Below are positions 18,619 through 28,706 of a stretch of DNA of 64,000 nt, piece after piece (position 1 is the first letter of the stretch; each line of letters opens with the position of its first letter). The translations under genes and the position numbers were made by a program. Under the pieces are notes generated by a model. It ran no database searches, was not told where the DNA came from, and saw only the letters and a program-made list of their open reading frames with translations. Source of the DNA: an uncultured Reyranella sp. (GTDB lineage: Bacteria > Pseudomonadota > Alphaproteobacteria > Reyranellales > Reyranellaceae); NCBI RefSeq assembly GCF_945957355.1, contig NZ_CAMFKM010000020.1, positions 1 through 64,000 of the forward strand, given 5' to 3'.

Positions 18619-20960
18619 GGTCCGGGCTTCGCGCGCTGCAGTGCCTCCCAGACGCGCGCCGGCGTGGCCGGCATCTCGAGGCGCTCGACGCCGGCCGGGT
18701 GCAGCGCATCGAGGACGGCGGCCATCACCGTCTGCGGCGCGCCGATGCACCCCGCCTGGCCCGAGCCCTTCACGCCCAGCGGATTGGCAGCGGTCGGCCG
18801 CTCGACCAGCTGGATGTCGAAGAACGGCAGGTCGCCCGCGCGCGGCAAGGTGTAGTCCATCAGCGAACCGCTGAGGAGCTGACCGGACTGCGGATCGTAG
18901 ACCGTGTGCTCCAGCAGGGCCTGGCCAATGCCCTGGGCGAGACCGCCCTGCACCTGGCCCTCGGTCAGCATCGGATTGATCAGGCGGCCGTAGTCGTCGA
19001 TGGCGGTGTACTTCAGCAGGTCGATGGCGCCTGTCTCGGGATCGATCTCGACCTCGGCAACATGGCAACCGCTTGGGAAGGTGAAGACGTCGCTGATGTT
19101 CAACACGTGCTCGCCCAGTCCCGGTGACATGCCGTCGGGCAGGTTCGCCGGCTCCCGTGCGCTGGCCGCCAGCGACGCGAGACCGATGGCGCGGTCACTG
19201 CCGTGCACCGTGAAGCGTCCCCGGTCGTAGTCGAGTTCATGTTCGCTGGCCTGCAAGAGATGTGCCGCGAGCTTGCGCGCTTTCGCGAGGGCGGCATCCA
19301 TCGCCTTGACCAGCGCCGCACCTCCCATGTGCATCGAGCGCGCACCGCCGTGGCCCGCGCCGCTCCTCACGGCGCGCGTATCGGCCTGGACATAGCGGAA
19401 CGCCTCGATCGGCAGGCCGAGATGCCGCGACGCGATCTGGGCGAAGGAGGTCTCGTGCCCCTGCCCGTTCGATTCGGTGCCGACGGCGATCATGACGCTC
19501 CCGTCGGGCTCGAACCTTACCTCGGCGCCCTCATTGGGTGCGCCGCGCGACGTTTCGAGGAAACAGGCCACGCCGCGACCGCGCAGGCGGCCACGCGCGC
19601 GGGCTTCGGCGCGCCGTACCTCGAAGCCCGGTGCGCGCGCCACGGCGGCATCGAGGTTGGCCACGAAGTCACCCGAGTCGATCGCCATGCCCATCGCGGT
19701 CTTGTGCGGGAACGAGGCGATCAGGTTCTGCCGCCGCAGGTCCGCCGGATCGCGGCCGAGTGCATGCGCCGCCGCCTCGATGGCCCGCTCGACGATATAG
19801 TTGGCCTCGGGCTTGCCGGCGCCACGATAGGCATCGACGGGCGTCGTGTTGGTGAGTGCGCCACGCACGTCGACGGCAATGGCGGGAATGTCGTAGACGC
19901 CGCCCTGCGCCGTCGAGGCGGCGACCACCGAGGCGCCGGGCCCGTTGCCCGACAGATAGGCGCCGAGATTGGCGACCATCGCCACGTCGAGCGCGAGGAT
20001 GCGCCCCGTCCCGTCGAGCGCGAGCCGCGCCGTCGCCGCGATGTCGCGGCCTTGCGCACCCATCACGAAATCCTCGGCGCGATCGGCCAGCCAGCGCACC
20101 GGGCGCTTCAGCCGGCGCGCCGCCCACAGCAGCAGGATCCATTCGGGATAGAGGAAGTTCTTCATCCCGAATCCGCCGCCGACATCGGGTGCGCTGAGCT
20201 GGATGCGTTCGGGTGCCACCTTGAAGATGAACTCCGCAAGCTGACGGCGGATGCCGTGCAGGCCCTGCCCCGTCAGTTCGAGATCCATCGTGTCGGTCGC
20301 CGCATCGTAGCGCGCGATCCCCGCGCGCGGCTCCAGCGGCACGACGATGACGCGATTGTTCATCACGTCGACCTCGACGACATGCGCGGCGCGCTTCATC
20401 GCCTCGGCCACGGCAGCGTGATCACCGCGCTGGACGTGATAGACGAGATTGCCCGGCACCTCGTCCCACAGGGACGGGGCGCCCTCCGCCAGTGCTGCAC
20501 GGCCGTCGACGACCGAGGGCAACGGCTCGTAGGCGACTTCGATTCGCTCCGCCGCCTCGCGCGCGATCTCCGCACTGTCGGCCACGACGAAGCAGACCGG
20601 GTCGCCGACATGACGGACACGGCCGGCGGCCATCGCCGGGCGCGGCGGCACGATCATCGGTTTCACCGCGGCCAGGCATGGCATGACTCCCAGACCGTCC
20701 GTCGCAAGGTCATCCGCCGTCGCAACCAGATGCACGCCCTGCATCGATGCCGCGGACGACGTGTCGAGCGAACGGATCACGGCATGGGCATGCGGCGAGC
20801 GAAGGACATGGCCGTGGAGTGCGCCAGGTTCCTCGATATCCTCGACGTACCGGCCGCGTCCCGTGAGAAAACGCGCATCCTCGAGGCGGCGTATCGATCT
20901 TGCGTCCTGGCTTCCATCCGCCACCTGGCTTCTCCCGACCCGTTCGTTTGCAACGAGCAT
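18615..20960 (-). CDS. Xanthine dehydrogenase/CoxL family molybdopterin-binding subunit
   Basis: DVGGGFGMKNFLYPEW, DAYRGAGKPEANYIVER, GTESNGQGHETSFAQIAS, VKGSGQAGCIGAPQTVMAAVLDAL. Confidence 0.92.
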   Translation of the reverse strand: MLVANERVGRSQVADGSQDARSIRRLEDARFLTGRGRYVEDIEEPGALHGHVLRSPHAHAVIRSLDTSSAASMQGVHLVATADDLATDGLGVMPCLAAVKPMIVPPRPAMAAGRVRHVGDPVCFVVADSAEIAREAAERIEVAYEPLPSVVDGRAALAEGAPSLWDEVPGNLVYHVQRGDHAAVAEAMKRAAHVVEVDVMNNRVIVVPLEPRAGIARYDAATDTMDLELTGQGLHGIRRQLAEFIFKVAPERIQLSAPDVGGGFGMKNFLYPEWILLLWAARRLKRPVRWLADRAEDFVMGAQGRDIAATARLALDGTGRILALDVAMVANLGAYLSGNGPGASVVAASTAQGGVYDIPAIAVDVRGALTNTTPVDAYRGAGKPEANYIVERAIEAAAHALGRDPADLRRQNLIASFPHKTAMGMAIDSGDFVANLDAAVARAPGFEVRRAEARARGRLRGRGVACFLETSRGAPNEGAEVRFEPDGSVMIAVGTESNGQGHETSFAQIASRHLGLPIEAFRYVQADTRAVRSGAGHGGARSMHMGGAALVKAMDAALAKARKLAAHLLQASEHELDYDRGRFTVHGSDRAIGLASLAASAREPANLPDGMSPGLGEHVLNISDVFTFPSGCHVAEVEIDPETGAIDLLKYTAIDDYGRLINPMLTEGQVQGGLAQGIGQALLEHTVYDPQSGQLLSGSLMDYTLPRAGDLPFFDIQLVERPTAANPLGVKGSGQAGCIGAPQTVMAAVLDALHPAGVERLEMPATPARVWEALQRAKPGP

Positions 20961-21033
20961 ACACCATTGACGGGCCTCGACGACGGATGGAGGCTCGCCC
21001 GCCCGCTCACGTCCAGCCTATTGGAGGAAGCAA

Positions 21034-21762
21034 ATGATTGATCTGCATTACTGGCCCACGCCCAACGGCAAGAAGGTCACCATCCTGCTCGAGGAGTGCG
21101 GCCTGCCCTATAAAGTCGTGCCGGTTAACATCGGACAGGGCGAGCAGTTCTCCGATGCCTTCCTGGAGATGAACCCCAATCATCGCATGCCGGTCATGGT
21201 CGACAATGCGCCGGCCGACGGCGGCAAGCCGCTGGTCGTCTTCGAGTCCGGCGCCATCATGATGTACATCGCCGAGAAGGCCGGGAAGTTCTATCCGCAG
21301 GACCTTTGCACCAAGCACGAGGTGAACGAGTGGCTGATCTGGCAGATGGCCAACCAGGGACCGAAGAGCGGCGAGTGCGGCCATTTCCGCCGGCTCGACC
21401 AGGCCAGGGAAGGCGACCAGAGCTATGCGATCCGGCGCTTCACCGACGAGGTGAACCGGCTGTACGGCGTGCTGAACAACCGCCTCTACAAGCACAGGTA
21501 CCTGGCAGGCGACCAGTACACGATCGCCGACATGATCTGCTATCCGTGGACCGTTAACTGGAAGTTCCAAGGCCAGGACATCGAGGAGTTCCCTTACTTC
21601 AAGCGCTGGTTCGAGGAGGTGGGCGCGCGCCCCGCCGTCCAGAAGGGCATGGCGGTCGGCGCCGACTTTGCGGTCGATCGCGAGAAGCTGCCGCCCGAGG
21701 AGCAGGAGCGCATCCGCAAGATGCTTTACAACCAGCGCGCCCGGCCGGTGCGCGTGGCTTAA
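21034..21762 (+). CDS. Glutathione S-transferase family protein (YfcG/YghU-like)
   Basis: MIDLHYWPTPNGKKVTILLEECGLPYKVVPVNIGQGEQFSDAFLEMNPNHRMPVMVD and ESGAIMMYIAEK. Confidence 0.9.
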   Translation: MIDLHYWPTPNGKKVTILLEECGLPYKVVPVNIGQGEQFSDAFLEMNPNHRMPVMVDNAPADGGKPLVVFESGAIMMYIAEKAGKFYPQDLCTKHEVNEWLIWQMANQGPKSGECGHFRRLDQAREGDQSYAIRRFTDEVNRLYGVLNNRLYKHRYLAGDQYTIADMICYPWTVNWKFQGQDIEEFPYFKRWFEEVGARPAVQKGMAVGADFAVDREKLPPEEQERIRKMLYNQRARPVRVA

Positions 21763-23183
21763 CCAGGACGTTGCCCGCTGGAGAGAGGGGGCGCTACCTC
21801 CTCCAGCGACTTGCACTCGGCCGCCACGCCGAGCTTCAAGGTCACGAGCGCCGCCGCAATCATCAGCACGGCGCCCAGCATGTAACCCCACAGGATTTCG
21901 CCCGAGCTGCCGCCGGCGATCAGCACGCCGAACAGCCACGGCCCGCCGACGCCGCCGAACAGGGTGCCGAAGGCGTAGAACAGCGCGATGGTCAGCGCGC
22001 GGATCTCGAGCGGGAAGCATTCACCGACCGTGAGATAGGCCGCACTTGCCGCCGCCGAGGCGAAGAAGAAGACTACGCTCCACATGGCCGTCTGAATCGT
22101 CGCATCGAGATGGCCGGCATGGAACATCCAGCCCGTCGCCGCCAGCAGCACGCCTGAGATCGCGTAGGTGGCGGTGATCATCTGCCGCCGCCCCAGGCTG
22201 TCGAACAAAGGACCGAGCAGCAGAGGACCGAGGAAATTGCCGACCGCGAAGGGCAGGATGTACAGCCCGACCTTGTCGGCCGCGATGCCGTAGAATTTGG
22301 TGAGGATCAGCGCGTATGTGAAGAAGATCGCGTTGTAGACAAAGGCCTGCGAGGCCATCAGCACGACACCGAGGATCGTGCGGCCGCGATAATGCATGAG
22401 CAAGGTGCGCGCGACCGAGACCAAAGTGGTCTTGTGCGGGTCGCCCAGGACCAGCGTCTTCGTCACCGGCTTCAGTTTCTGGCCCGTGTCCGCCGCGACC
22501 CGGGCCTCGATCTCCTCGACCACGCCTTCGGCCTCGCGCGGCTTGCCGTGGATCATCAGCCAGCGCGGACTCTCGGGCAGGATGCGCCGCAGGAACAGGA
22601 TCACGAGTCCGAGCATCGCGCCGCTGCCGAAAGCCAGCCGCCAGCCCATGTCAGGATCGAGCACGTCGGGATCGAGCAGCCAGACCGAGAGTAGCGCGCC
22701 GCCGGCGGCACCGATCCAGAAGCTGCCGTTGATCGCGAGATCGATGCGGCCGCGCAGGCGCGCCGGGATCAGCTCCTGGATTGCCGAGTTGATGGCGGAG
22801 TACTCACCGCCGATGCCCGCGCCCGTCAGGAAGCGGAACAGCAGGAAGCTGTAGAAGTCCCAGGAGAAGGCCGTCGCCGCCGTCGCGACCAGGTAGATGC
22901 CCAGGGTGACGTTGAAGAGCTTCTTGCGGCCCAGCCGATCGGTGAGATGCCCGAAGAATAGCGAGCCAAGCACGGCACCGGCGAGATAGGCGCTCCCGGT
23001 CAGCCCGACCTGCTCGGCCGTGAGTTGCAACCGCGGACTGGTCTGCAGCGCCGCCGCCACCGAGCCCGCCAAGGTGACCTCGAGTCCATCGAGGATCCAG
23101 GTGATGCCAAGGGCGACGACCACGAGCCGATGAAAGCGGCTCCACGGGAGACGGTCGAGACGGGCGGGGACGTCGGTCTGCAC
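21759..23183 (-). CDS. MFS transporter (sugar/metabolite:H+ symporter family)
   Basis: GSLFFGHLTDRLGRKKLFNVTLG, GIGGEYSAINSAIQELIPARLRGRID. Confidence 0.9.
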   Translation of the reverse strand: MQTDVPARLDRLPWSRFHRLVVVALGITWILDGLEVTLAGSVAAALQTSPRLQLTAEQVGLTGSAYLAGAVLGSLFFGHLTDRLGRKKLFNVTLGIYLVATAATAFSWDFYSFLLFRFLTGAGIGGEYSAINSAIQELIPARLRGRIDLAINGSFWIGAAGGALLSVWLLDPDVLDPDMGWRLAFGSGAMLGLVILFLRRILPESPRWLMIHGKPREAEGVVEEIEARVAADTGQKLKPVTKTLVLGDPHKTTLVSVARTLLMHYRGRTILGVVLMASQAFVYNAIFFTYALILTKFYGIAADKVGLYILPFAVGNFLGPLLLGPLFDSLGRRQMITATYAISGVLLAATGWMFHAGHLDATIQTAMWSVVFFFASAAASAAYLTVGECFPLEIRALTIALFYAFGTLFGGVGGPWLFGVLIAGGSSGEILWGYMLGAVLMIAAALVTLKLGVAAECKSLEEVAPPLSSGQRPG

Positions 23184-23301
23184 AGAAGGTGCAACGCAGC
23201 GGCCTGCCGAAGGTTCTATCGGCGCGGTGCCCCTACCGCCGCAAGGCTGGGTTGCCGGGGCGATGCTGGCGAGGCGAAAGACTGCCGCTTAAAGTGACAG
23301 C

Positions 23302-24570
23302 ATGTCCGACAATACGATGGCAGCCGGTTCCCCGCCCGTTTCTGCCCAGAAGGCCCCGGCTCTGTCCGGCACCGCCTCCGCCAACACGACGACCTTCGCC
23401 GTCATCCTCTCGCTCAGCTTTTGCCACCTGCTCAACGACATGATGCAGTCGCTGGTGCCGGCGCTGTATCCGATCCTCAAGGATTCATACGCGCTGTCTT
23501 TCGGTCAGATCGGTTTCATCACGCTCGCCTTCCAGTGCACGGCGTCGATGCTGCAGCCGGTGGTCGGCATGTACACCGACAAGAAGCCCCAGCCTTATTC
23601 CCTGATGGTCGGCATGGGCTTCACCCTGGTCGGCCTCCTGCTGATGTCGCAGGCGAACTCCTATCCGCTGATCCTCTTCGCCGCGGCGCTGATCGGCATG
23701 GGCTCCTCGGTCTTCCATCCCGAGGCCTCGCGGGTCGCGCGCATGGCGGCCGGTGGACGCTACGGGCTCGCGCAGTCGCTGTTCCAGGTCGGCGGCAACA
23801 TGGGCTCCGCCGCCGGTCCGCTGCTCGCCGCCTTCATCGTCGTGCCGGCCGGCCAGCGCAGCATCGTATGGTTCTCGGCGGCCGCGCTCGTCGCGATGAT
23901 CGTGCTGTTCCAGGTGGGGCACTGGTACAAGGCCAATCGGGCCAGCCAGAAGCCCGCGACGCGCAAGACCGCCGCGGCAGGCGGTCATGTGACCCTGTCG
24001 AAAGCCCGTGTCGGCATGGCCGTCGCGATCCTGGTGGCATTGCTCTTCTCCAAGAACGTCTACAGCGCCAGCCTCGGCTCCTACTTCACCTTCTACCTGA
24101 TCCAGAAGTTCGGCGTTGAAGTGCAGACCGCACAGCTCTTCCTGTTCGCCTTCCTGGTCGGCATCGTCGTCGGCACGATCCTGGGCGGCCTCGTGGGCGA
24201 CAGGGTCGGTCGCATCCCGGTCATGTGGTTCTCGATCCTGGGCGCCCTGCCGTTCGCGCTGATGCTGCCCTACGCCAACCTGTTCTGGACCGGCATCCTC
24301 GCGGTCACCGTGGCGATCATCATGGCCTCGGCTTTCTCGGCGATCCTGGTCTATGCGCAGGAACTCCTGCCCGGCCGGGTCGGGCTGGTCGCCGGCATGT
24401 TCTTCGGCGTCTCGTTCGGCCTGGGCGGCCTGGGCGCCGCCGCGCTGGGCGAGATCGCCGACCATGCCGGCATCGAAGCGGTCTACAAGGTGACGCCGTT
24501 CCTGCTGCTGCTCGGCTTGCTCACGGCCTTCCTGCCCAAGCATCCCAGCGCGCCGAAGCTGCCGGCCTGA
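23302..24570 (+). CDS. MFS transporter, fosmidomycin-resistance (Fsr)-like
   Basis: LSFCHLLNDMMQSLVPALYPILKDSYALSFGQIGFI, GMGSSVFHPEASRVARMAAGGRYGLAQSLFQVGGNMGSA. Confidence 0.88.
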   Translation: MSDNTMAAGSPPVSAQKAPALSGTASANTTTFAVILSLSFCHLLNDMMQSLVPALYPILKDSYALSFGQIGFITLAFQCTASMLQPVVGMYTDKKPQPYSLMVGMGFTLVGLLLMSQANSYPLILFAAALIGMGSSVFHPEASRVARMAAGGRYGLAQSLFQVGGNMGSAAGPLLAAFIVVPAGQRSIVWFSAAALVAMIVLFQVGHWYKANRASQKPATRKTAAAGGHVTLSKARVGMAVAILVALLFSKNVYSASLGSYFTFYLIQKFGVEVQTAQLFLFAFLVGIVVGTILGGLVGDRVGRIPVMWFSILGALPFALMLPYANLFWTGILAVTVAIIMASAFSAILVYAQELLPGRVGLVAGMFFGVSFGLGGLGAAALGEIADHAGIEAVYKVTPFLLLLGLLTAFLPKHPSAPKLPA

Positions 24571-24586
24571 TCAAGCCCAGACCGGA

Positions 24587-25444
24587 TCATGCCAGCCCGG
24601 CCGCGGCGATGCGGCCGGCTTCGGCGATCACCGCACTGCGCGCTTCGTCGGAGATCGTGGAGCCCGTGTAGTAGGCCGCGATGAAGACCGGCGCGCGGCC
24701 CGGCGGCCAGGCGACCGCGATATCGTTGGCACTGCCGTTGCCGCCCGTGCCGGTCTTGTCGCCGACGCGCCACGCCGCCGGCAAGCCGGCCCTGAGCCGC
24801 TTGTCGCCGGTCTTGTTGGCGACCAACCAGCCGATCAGCCGTTCGCGCGAGCCGGCCGACAGCACATTCCCTGCGACGACCTTCTGCATCGTGCCCAGCA
24901 TGGCCAGCGGCGAGGTCGTGTCGCGTGGATCGCCCGGCGCGCCCTCGTTCAGTTCGGTCTCGATCCGGTCGAGTCGGGTCACCGGATCGCCCAGCCCCCG
25001 GACAAAGGCGGTCAGGCCCGCAGGACCACCGAAGCTCGCGAGCATCAGGTTTCCCGCCGTATTGTCACTGAGGGTCACAGCCGCCGCGCAGATCGCATCG
25101 ACCGTCATGCCGCCTGGCCCGGCATGCTCCTTGGTGGCCGGCGAATAAGGGACGAGATCGCTCTCGGCAAAGACGATGCGGCGATCGAGCCTGTCCTCGC
25201 CGCGATCGACGCGGGCCAGCATCAGGGCCGCCGCCAGGAACTTGAAGGTGCTGCACATCGGGAAGCGCTCGTCGCCCCGGTGGGCGACCCGGCGTCCGCT
25301 CGCCGTATCGAGCAGCGCCAGAGCGAGGCGGCCACCGTTGCGCCGCTCCAGCTCGCGCAACGCAGATATCGAATCATCGGCAAAGGCCGGCACGGACAGC
25401 AGCGGCACGGCCAGAAGCGTACGGCGGGCGATCGAAGCGGGCAC
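24587..25444 (-). CDS. Class A beta-lactamase
   Basis: CSTFKF (S70xxK), SDN130, ETELNE (E166xxN), KTGTGG (K234TG); N-terminal signal peptide. Confidence 0.93.
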   Translation of the reverse strand: MPASIARRTLLAVPLLSVPAFADDSISALRELERRNGGRLALALLDTASGRRVAHRGDERFPMCSTFKFLAAALMLARVDRGEDRLDRRIVFAESDLVPYSPATKEHAGPGGMTVDAICAAAVTLSDNTAGNLMLASFGGPAGLTAFVRGLGDPVTRLDRIETELNEGAPGDPRDTTSPLAMLGTMQKVVAGNVLSAGSRERLIGWLVANKTGDKRLRAGLPAAWRVGDKTGTGGNGSANDIAVAWPPGRAPVFIAAYYTGSTISDEARSAVIAEAGRIAAAGLA

Positions 25445-25597
25445 CGGGTTCTCCCTGTTAAGAGCCGCCGCAGGGGTAGCCGTCGAATATGGCAGCAGCC
25501 CGGCCTGTCGCCCGCGGACCGTTGCGCTAAAGTGCTGACCGGATTCGTCGCGGATCGCCTATCTGCACACCGCCACCGCAAAGCCCGGGAGAAGTGT

Positions 25598-26083
25598 ATG
25601 GTCCTTGGAATGTCCATCGCGACCTTCACGGTCGTCCACGTCGTCATCAGCCTGATCGCCATCGCGTCCGGCGCGGTCGCCTGTGCCCGCATGCTGGAGG
25701 GGCGCCGGCTGGATGGCTGGAACAGCGTGTTCCTGCTGGGCACGATCCTGACGACGCTGACCGGCTTCCTCTTCCCGATCACCGTGTTCACGCCGGCACT
25801 TGGCGTCGGGATCGTTTCGTCGGTTGCGCTGGCGATTGCACTGCTGGCGCTCTATGTCGGCCGCCTCGCCGGCGTATGGCGGTGGATCTATGTCGCGAGC
25901 GCACTGTTCGCTTTCTATCTCAATGTCTTCGTCCTGGTCGTGCAGTCCTTCCAGAAGATCGGCTTCCTGAACAGGTTCGCGCCAACCGGCTCCGAGCCGC
26001 CCTTCGCGGTTGTGCAGGGTATCGTGCTATTGGGCTTTATCCTGCTGGGCTTCCTTGTCCTGAAGCGCTTCCGCCCGGCCTGA
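25598..26083 (+). CDS. Hypothetical integral membrane protein
   Basis: About four hydrophobic helices; ATG 25598 in frame. Confidence 0.65.
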   Translation: MVLGMSIATFTVVHVVISLIAIASGAVACARMLEGRRLDGWNSVFLLGTILTTLTGFLFPITVFTPALGVGIVSSVALAIALLALYVGRLAGVWRWIYVASALFAFYLNVFVLVVQSFQKIGFLNRFAPTGSEPPFAVVQGIVLLGFILLGFLVLKRFRPA

Positions 26084-26105
26084 AAAAGAAGACGGAGGAA
26101 ACGAC

Positions 26106-27080
26106 ATGAAGGACTTCGCGGGACGGATTGCCGTCATCACAGGCGGCGGCACCGGCATGGGGCGCGAACTGGCGCGGCAGCTCGCCGCCGAAGGCTGCAA
26201 CATTGCGCTGGGTGACGTGTCGGCGGGCGCCATGGCCGAGACCAGGCAGCTCTGCGAGGCTGCCGGCCTCAGCCAGGGCCAACGCATCACCGCGCATGTC
26301 GCCGACGTGGCTGACGAGCCGCAGGTCCTGCGCTTCCGCGACGAGGTGGCCGAGCAGCACGAGACCGATCGCATCCATCTTCTGTTCAACAATGCCGGCA
26401 TCGGTGGCGGCGGCAGCTTCCTGGTCAACGAGCGCGCCGAATGGGAGCGCACGTTCAACATCTGCTGGGGCGGCGTGTACCTCTGCACGCGCGCCTTCAT
26501 GCCCCTGCTGCTGCGGGCCGACGCCGGCCATATCGTCAACACATCGAGCGTGAACGGCTTCTGGGCCTATATCGCCCCCAACATCCCGCAGACCGCCTAC
26601 GCCGCCGCCAAGTTCGCCGTGAAGGGCTTCACCGAGGCGCTGATCACCGACCTGCGCCTCAACGCCCCGCATATCAAATGCTCGGTGGTGATGCCCGGCC
26701 ATATCGGCACGTCGATCATTGCCAATTCGCGCAAGCTGCAGAGCGGCAACCAGAGCGACGAGATCACGGCGCACGAGGTCGGGCTGGCGCGGGCCCGGAT
26801 CGCCTCGATGGGTATCGATGCCAGCAAGCTCTCCGACGACGATGTCCGCAGGATGATCGCCGAGCGGGCGCGGCGCTTCCTCGAGGAGGCGCCGACGACG
26901 GCGGCCGAAGCGGCGACGATCATCCTCGACGGGGTGCGCAACGAGCGCTGGCGCATCCTGGTCGGCTACGATGCCGAGCGCATCGACAGCCTCGTGCGCG
27001 AAAGCCCGGAACGGGCGTACGAGACGGAGTTCTTCGAAGCCTTCGCGAAGGAGACCGGCTGGGTAGTCGGCGGCCGCTGA
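26106..27080 (+). CDS. SDR family NAD(P)-dependent oxidoreductase
   Basis: AVITGGGTGMGRELARQLAAEG, NNAGIGGGG, YAAAKFAVKGFTEAL; gaggaaacgac RBS. Confidence 0.93.
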   Translation: MKDFAGRIAVITGGGTGMGRELARQLAAEGCNIALGDVSAGAMAETRQLCEAAGLSQGQRITAHVADVADEPQVLRFRDEVAEQHETDRIHLLFNNAGIGGGGSFLVNERAEWERTFNICWGGVYLCTRAFMPLLLRADAGHIVNTSSVNGFWAYIAPNIPQTAYAAAKFAVKGFTEALITDLRLNAPHIKCSVVMPGHIGTSIIANSRKLQSGNQSDEITAHEVGLARARIASMGIDASKLSDDDVRRMIAERARRFLEEAPTTAAEAATIILDGVRNERWRILVGYDAERIDSLVRESPERAYETEFFEAFAKETGWVVGGR

Positions 27081-27094
27081 TTCCCCCGGCAGCG

Positions 27095-28387
27095 CTACTC
27101 GCTGACGCCGGGGCGCCCAGGCGCCACGCCGGAGCGGAGCGACGCTCTCTGCCGCTCACCGGATTTATCCGGAAAGACAACATCGCGCAGGTCCAACGAC
27201 GGGCGCTGGTTCGCCACGGCGAGCCGATCGAACAGGAACATGCGCCGTGCATTGGCGGGAGGTTTGCGGACCGCTTCCGCAAGGCCGCGCTCGCCCTGGA
27301 GGACGACCTCGTACTTGTCCGGATCGGTCGCCGACAGGCTCACATAACAGGCTGCGCGGACGCGGCCCGCCTGGTTGAGGGAAACCTCGAAGGTCGGGCC
27401 GACCAGCTCGGGCAAGGCGACGCCCGCCGCACGAAGATCCTCGTAGAGCTTGTCGACCTCCTCCCCCGTCCGCATCACCGACCAGGTCGCGAACTGGTCG
27501 GCGAGCTTGCCTTTCGTCCTGGCGGCATTCATGCCGTCCTGCACGCGTTCGAGCATGTACCGGCGGACCAGAGGCGCGGTGATCGGGCCGACGATGAAGG
27601 ACGAAAGGGGCGCCGGCGTCGCAAGCGAATTGTTGCAGACATTGACCGCCTGATGGGACATCGGCAGCGCTGGTCGGTCGAGGCCGAGCGGGCAGAGGTT
27701 GAGCGCCAGGAATTCGCCTATCGTCTCGACGTACTGGAATTCCTCGACCGGCCTGGCCATCAGGTTGGCGACGAAGGCTGGCGGAAGTCCCATGTCGGCG
27801 GCGTATCGGATCAGCATTGCCGCCCCGCCGCGCGCATCCGCGAACCCCCGGAGACGGCTCGCGACGGGATCGTCGGCGGTCATGTCACGCAGCTCGGCGC
27901 GATCGAGGAAGAAATTGTGGAAGGCGACCTTGCTGCCAATCTCGACGTTGCAGTCCGCCGGATAGGCCGCCGCGGTGCGGACCGTATTGCCACCGAGCAG
28001 CGCCAGGGCGCAGGCCGACAGGCAGACGTCCTGCCTGCGAACCACGGCGACGACCTTGAAGCTCCGCAGCAGCATTCCGAGCTGGACACCCTCGGACAGG
28101 TTACCGCCCAGGCTGCTCAGTTCGATGGTGGCGAGCGGCATTCCCGGTTTCGGCGGCGACGATGTCTGGAGCTTGACCAGCAGGTCGCGCAGCCTTTCGG
28201 CGTCTCCAGCCTCGATCATCCCTGTCAGCCGGAGGAGTGGCCTCTCCTGGGCGTCGTTACGCAGGAAGTAACCCTGAGGACTCGAGGGCGGCAGAGTAAT
28301 TATGTTCGAAGCGCTCAGTTCCCCCGCAGTCAGGGTAGCCGCAATAGACGTGAACGCAAAAACCAGAAGGGCCGATAAGCACCGCAT
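27095..28387 (-). CDS. Secreted ClpP-like (COG3904-type) hypothetical protein
   Basis: Signal peptide MRCLSALLVFAFTSIAATLTAG; IELSSLGGNLSEGVQLGMLLR, CLSACALALLGG, KVAFHNF arranged as in ClpP-fold Ser/His sites. Confidence 0.55.
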   Translation of the reverse strand: MRCLSALLVFAFTSIAATLTAGELSASNIITLPPSSPQGYFLRNDAQERPLLRLTGMIEAGDAERLRDLLVKLQTSSPPKPGMPLATIELSSLGGNLSEGVQLGMLLRSFKVVAVVRRQDVCLSACALALLGGNTVRTAAAYPADCNVEIGSKVAFHNFFLDRAELRDMTADDPVASRLRGFADARGGAAMLIRYAADMGLPPAFVANLMARPVEEFQYVETIGEFLALNLCPLGLDRPALPMSHQAVNVCNNSLATPAPLSSFIVGPITAPLVRRYMLERVQDGMNAARTKGKLADQFATWSVMRTGEEVDKLYEDLRAAGVALPELVGPTFEVSLNQAGRVRAACYVSLSATDPDKYEVVLQGERGLAEAVRKPPANARRMFLFDRLAVANQRPSLDLRDVVFPDKSGERQRASLRSGVAPGRPGVSE

Positions 28388-28555
28388 ACTATGATCCCGC
28401 CTGCAGCAAGAGCGCCCCTGTGAGCGACGCTTCTGGCGTCTACACAGGAAGATAATACTTTTTGTGGCGGCAAATGGAGTCAAACGATTAATGCTGCCGG
28501 CGCCACTCCAGCATGTGTCTCACAACGAAAAAGCAGCCGGAGCGTTGCCGCCGTC

Positions 28556-28602
28556 GCAAAAAGGGCTCCGGACACCGTAGTGGACGGCGGCCCGAAGCCC
28601 TT
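28556..28602 (-). terminator. Rho-independent-like terminator for the cold-shock gene
   Basis: On minus strand AAGGGCTTCGGG...CCGGAGCCCTTTTTG: 7 bp outer stem plus inner pairs, then a T run. Confidence 0.6.
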
Positions 28603-28706
28603 CAAGCTAACACTGCGCCCGTCTCACAGACGAGCGCGCGATCGTTTCGTTCGTTTCCCGGAGAGCACCCGCTCGCCTCAGCAAAGCGATGGGATCCGGC
28701 GACGCC

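Noticed and set aside
19203-21041. 612-aa + strand ORF
   Set aside because: Antisense to the CoxL-type gene; shadow-ORF composition.
24587-25444. Carbapenemase assignment for the beta-lactamase
   Set aside because: Cys69 is present but position 238 reads Gly in KTGTGGNG, so the Cys69-Cys238 pair of KPC/SME-type enzymes is missing.
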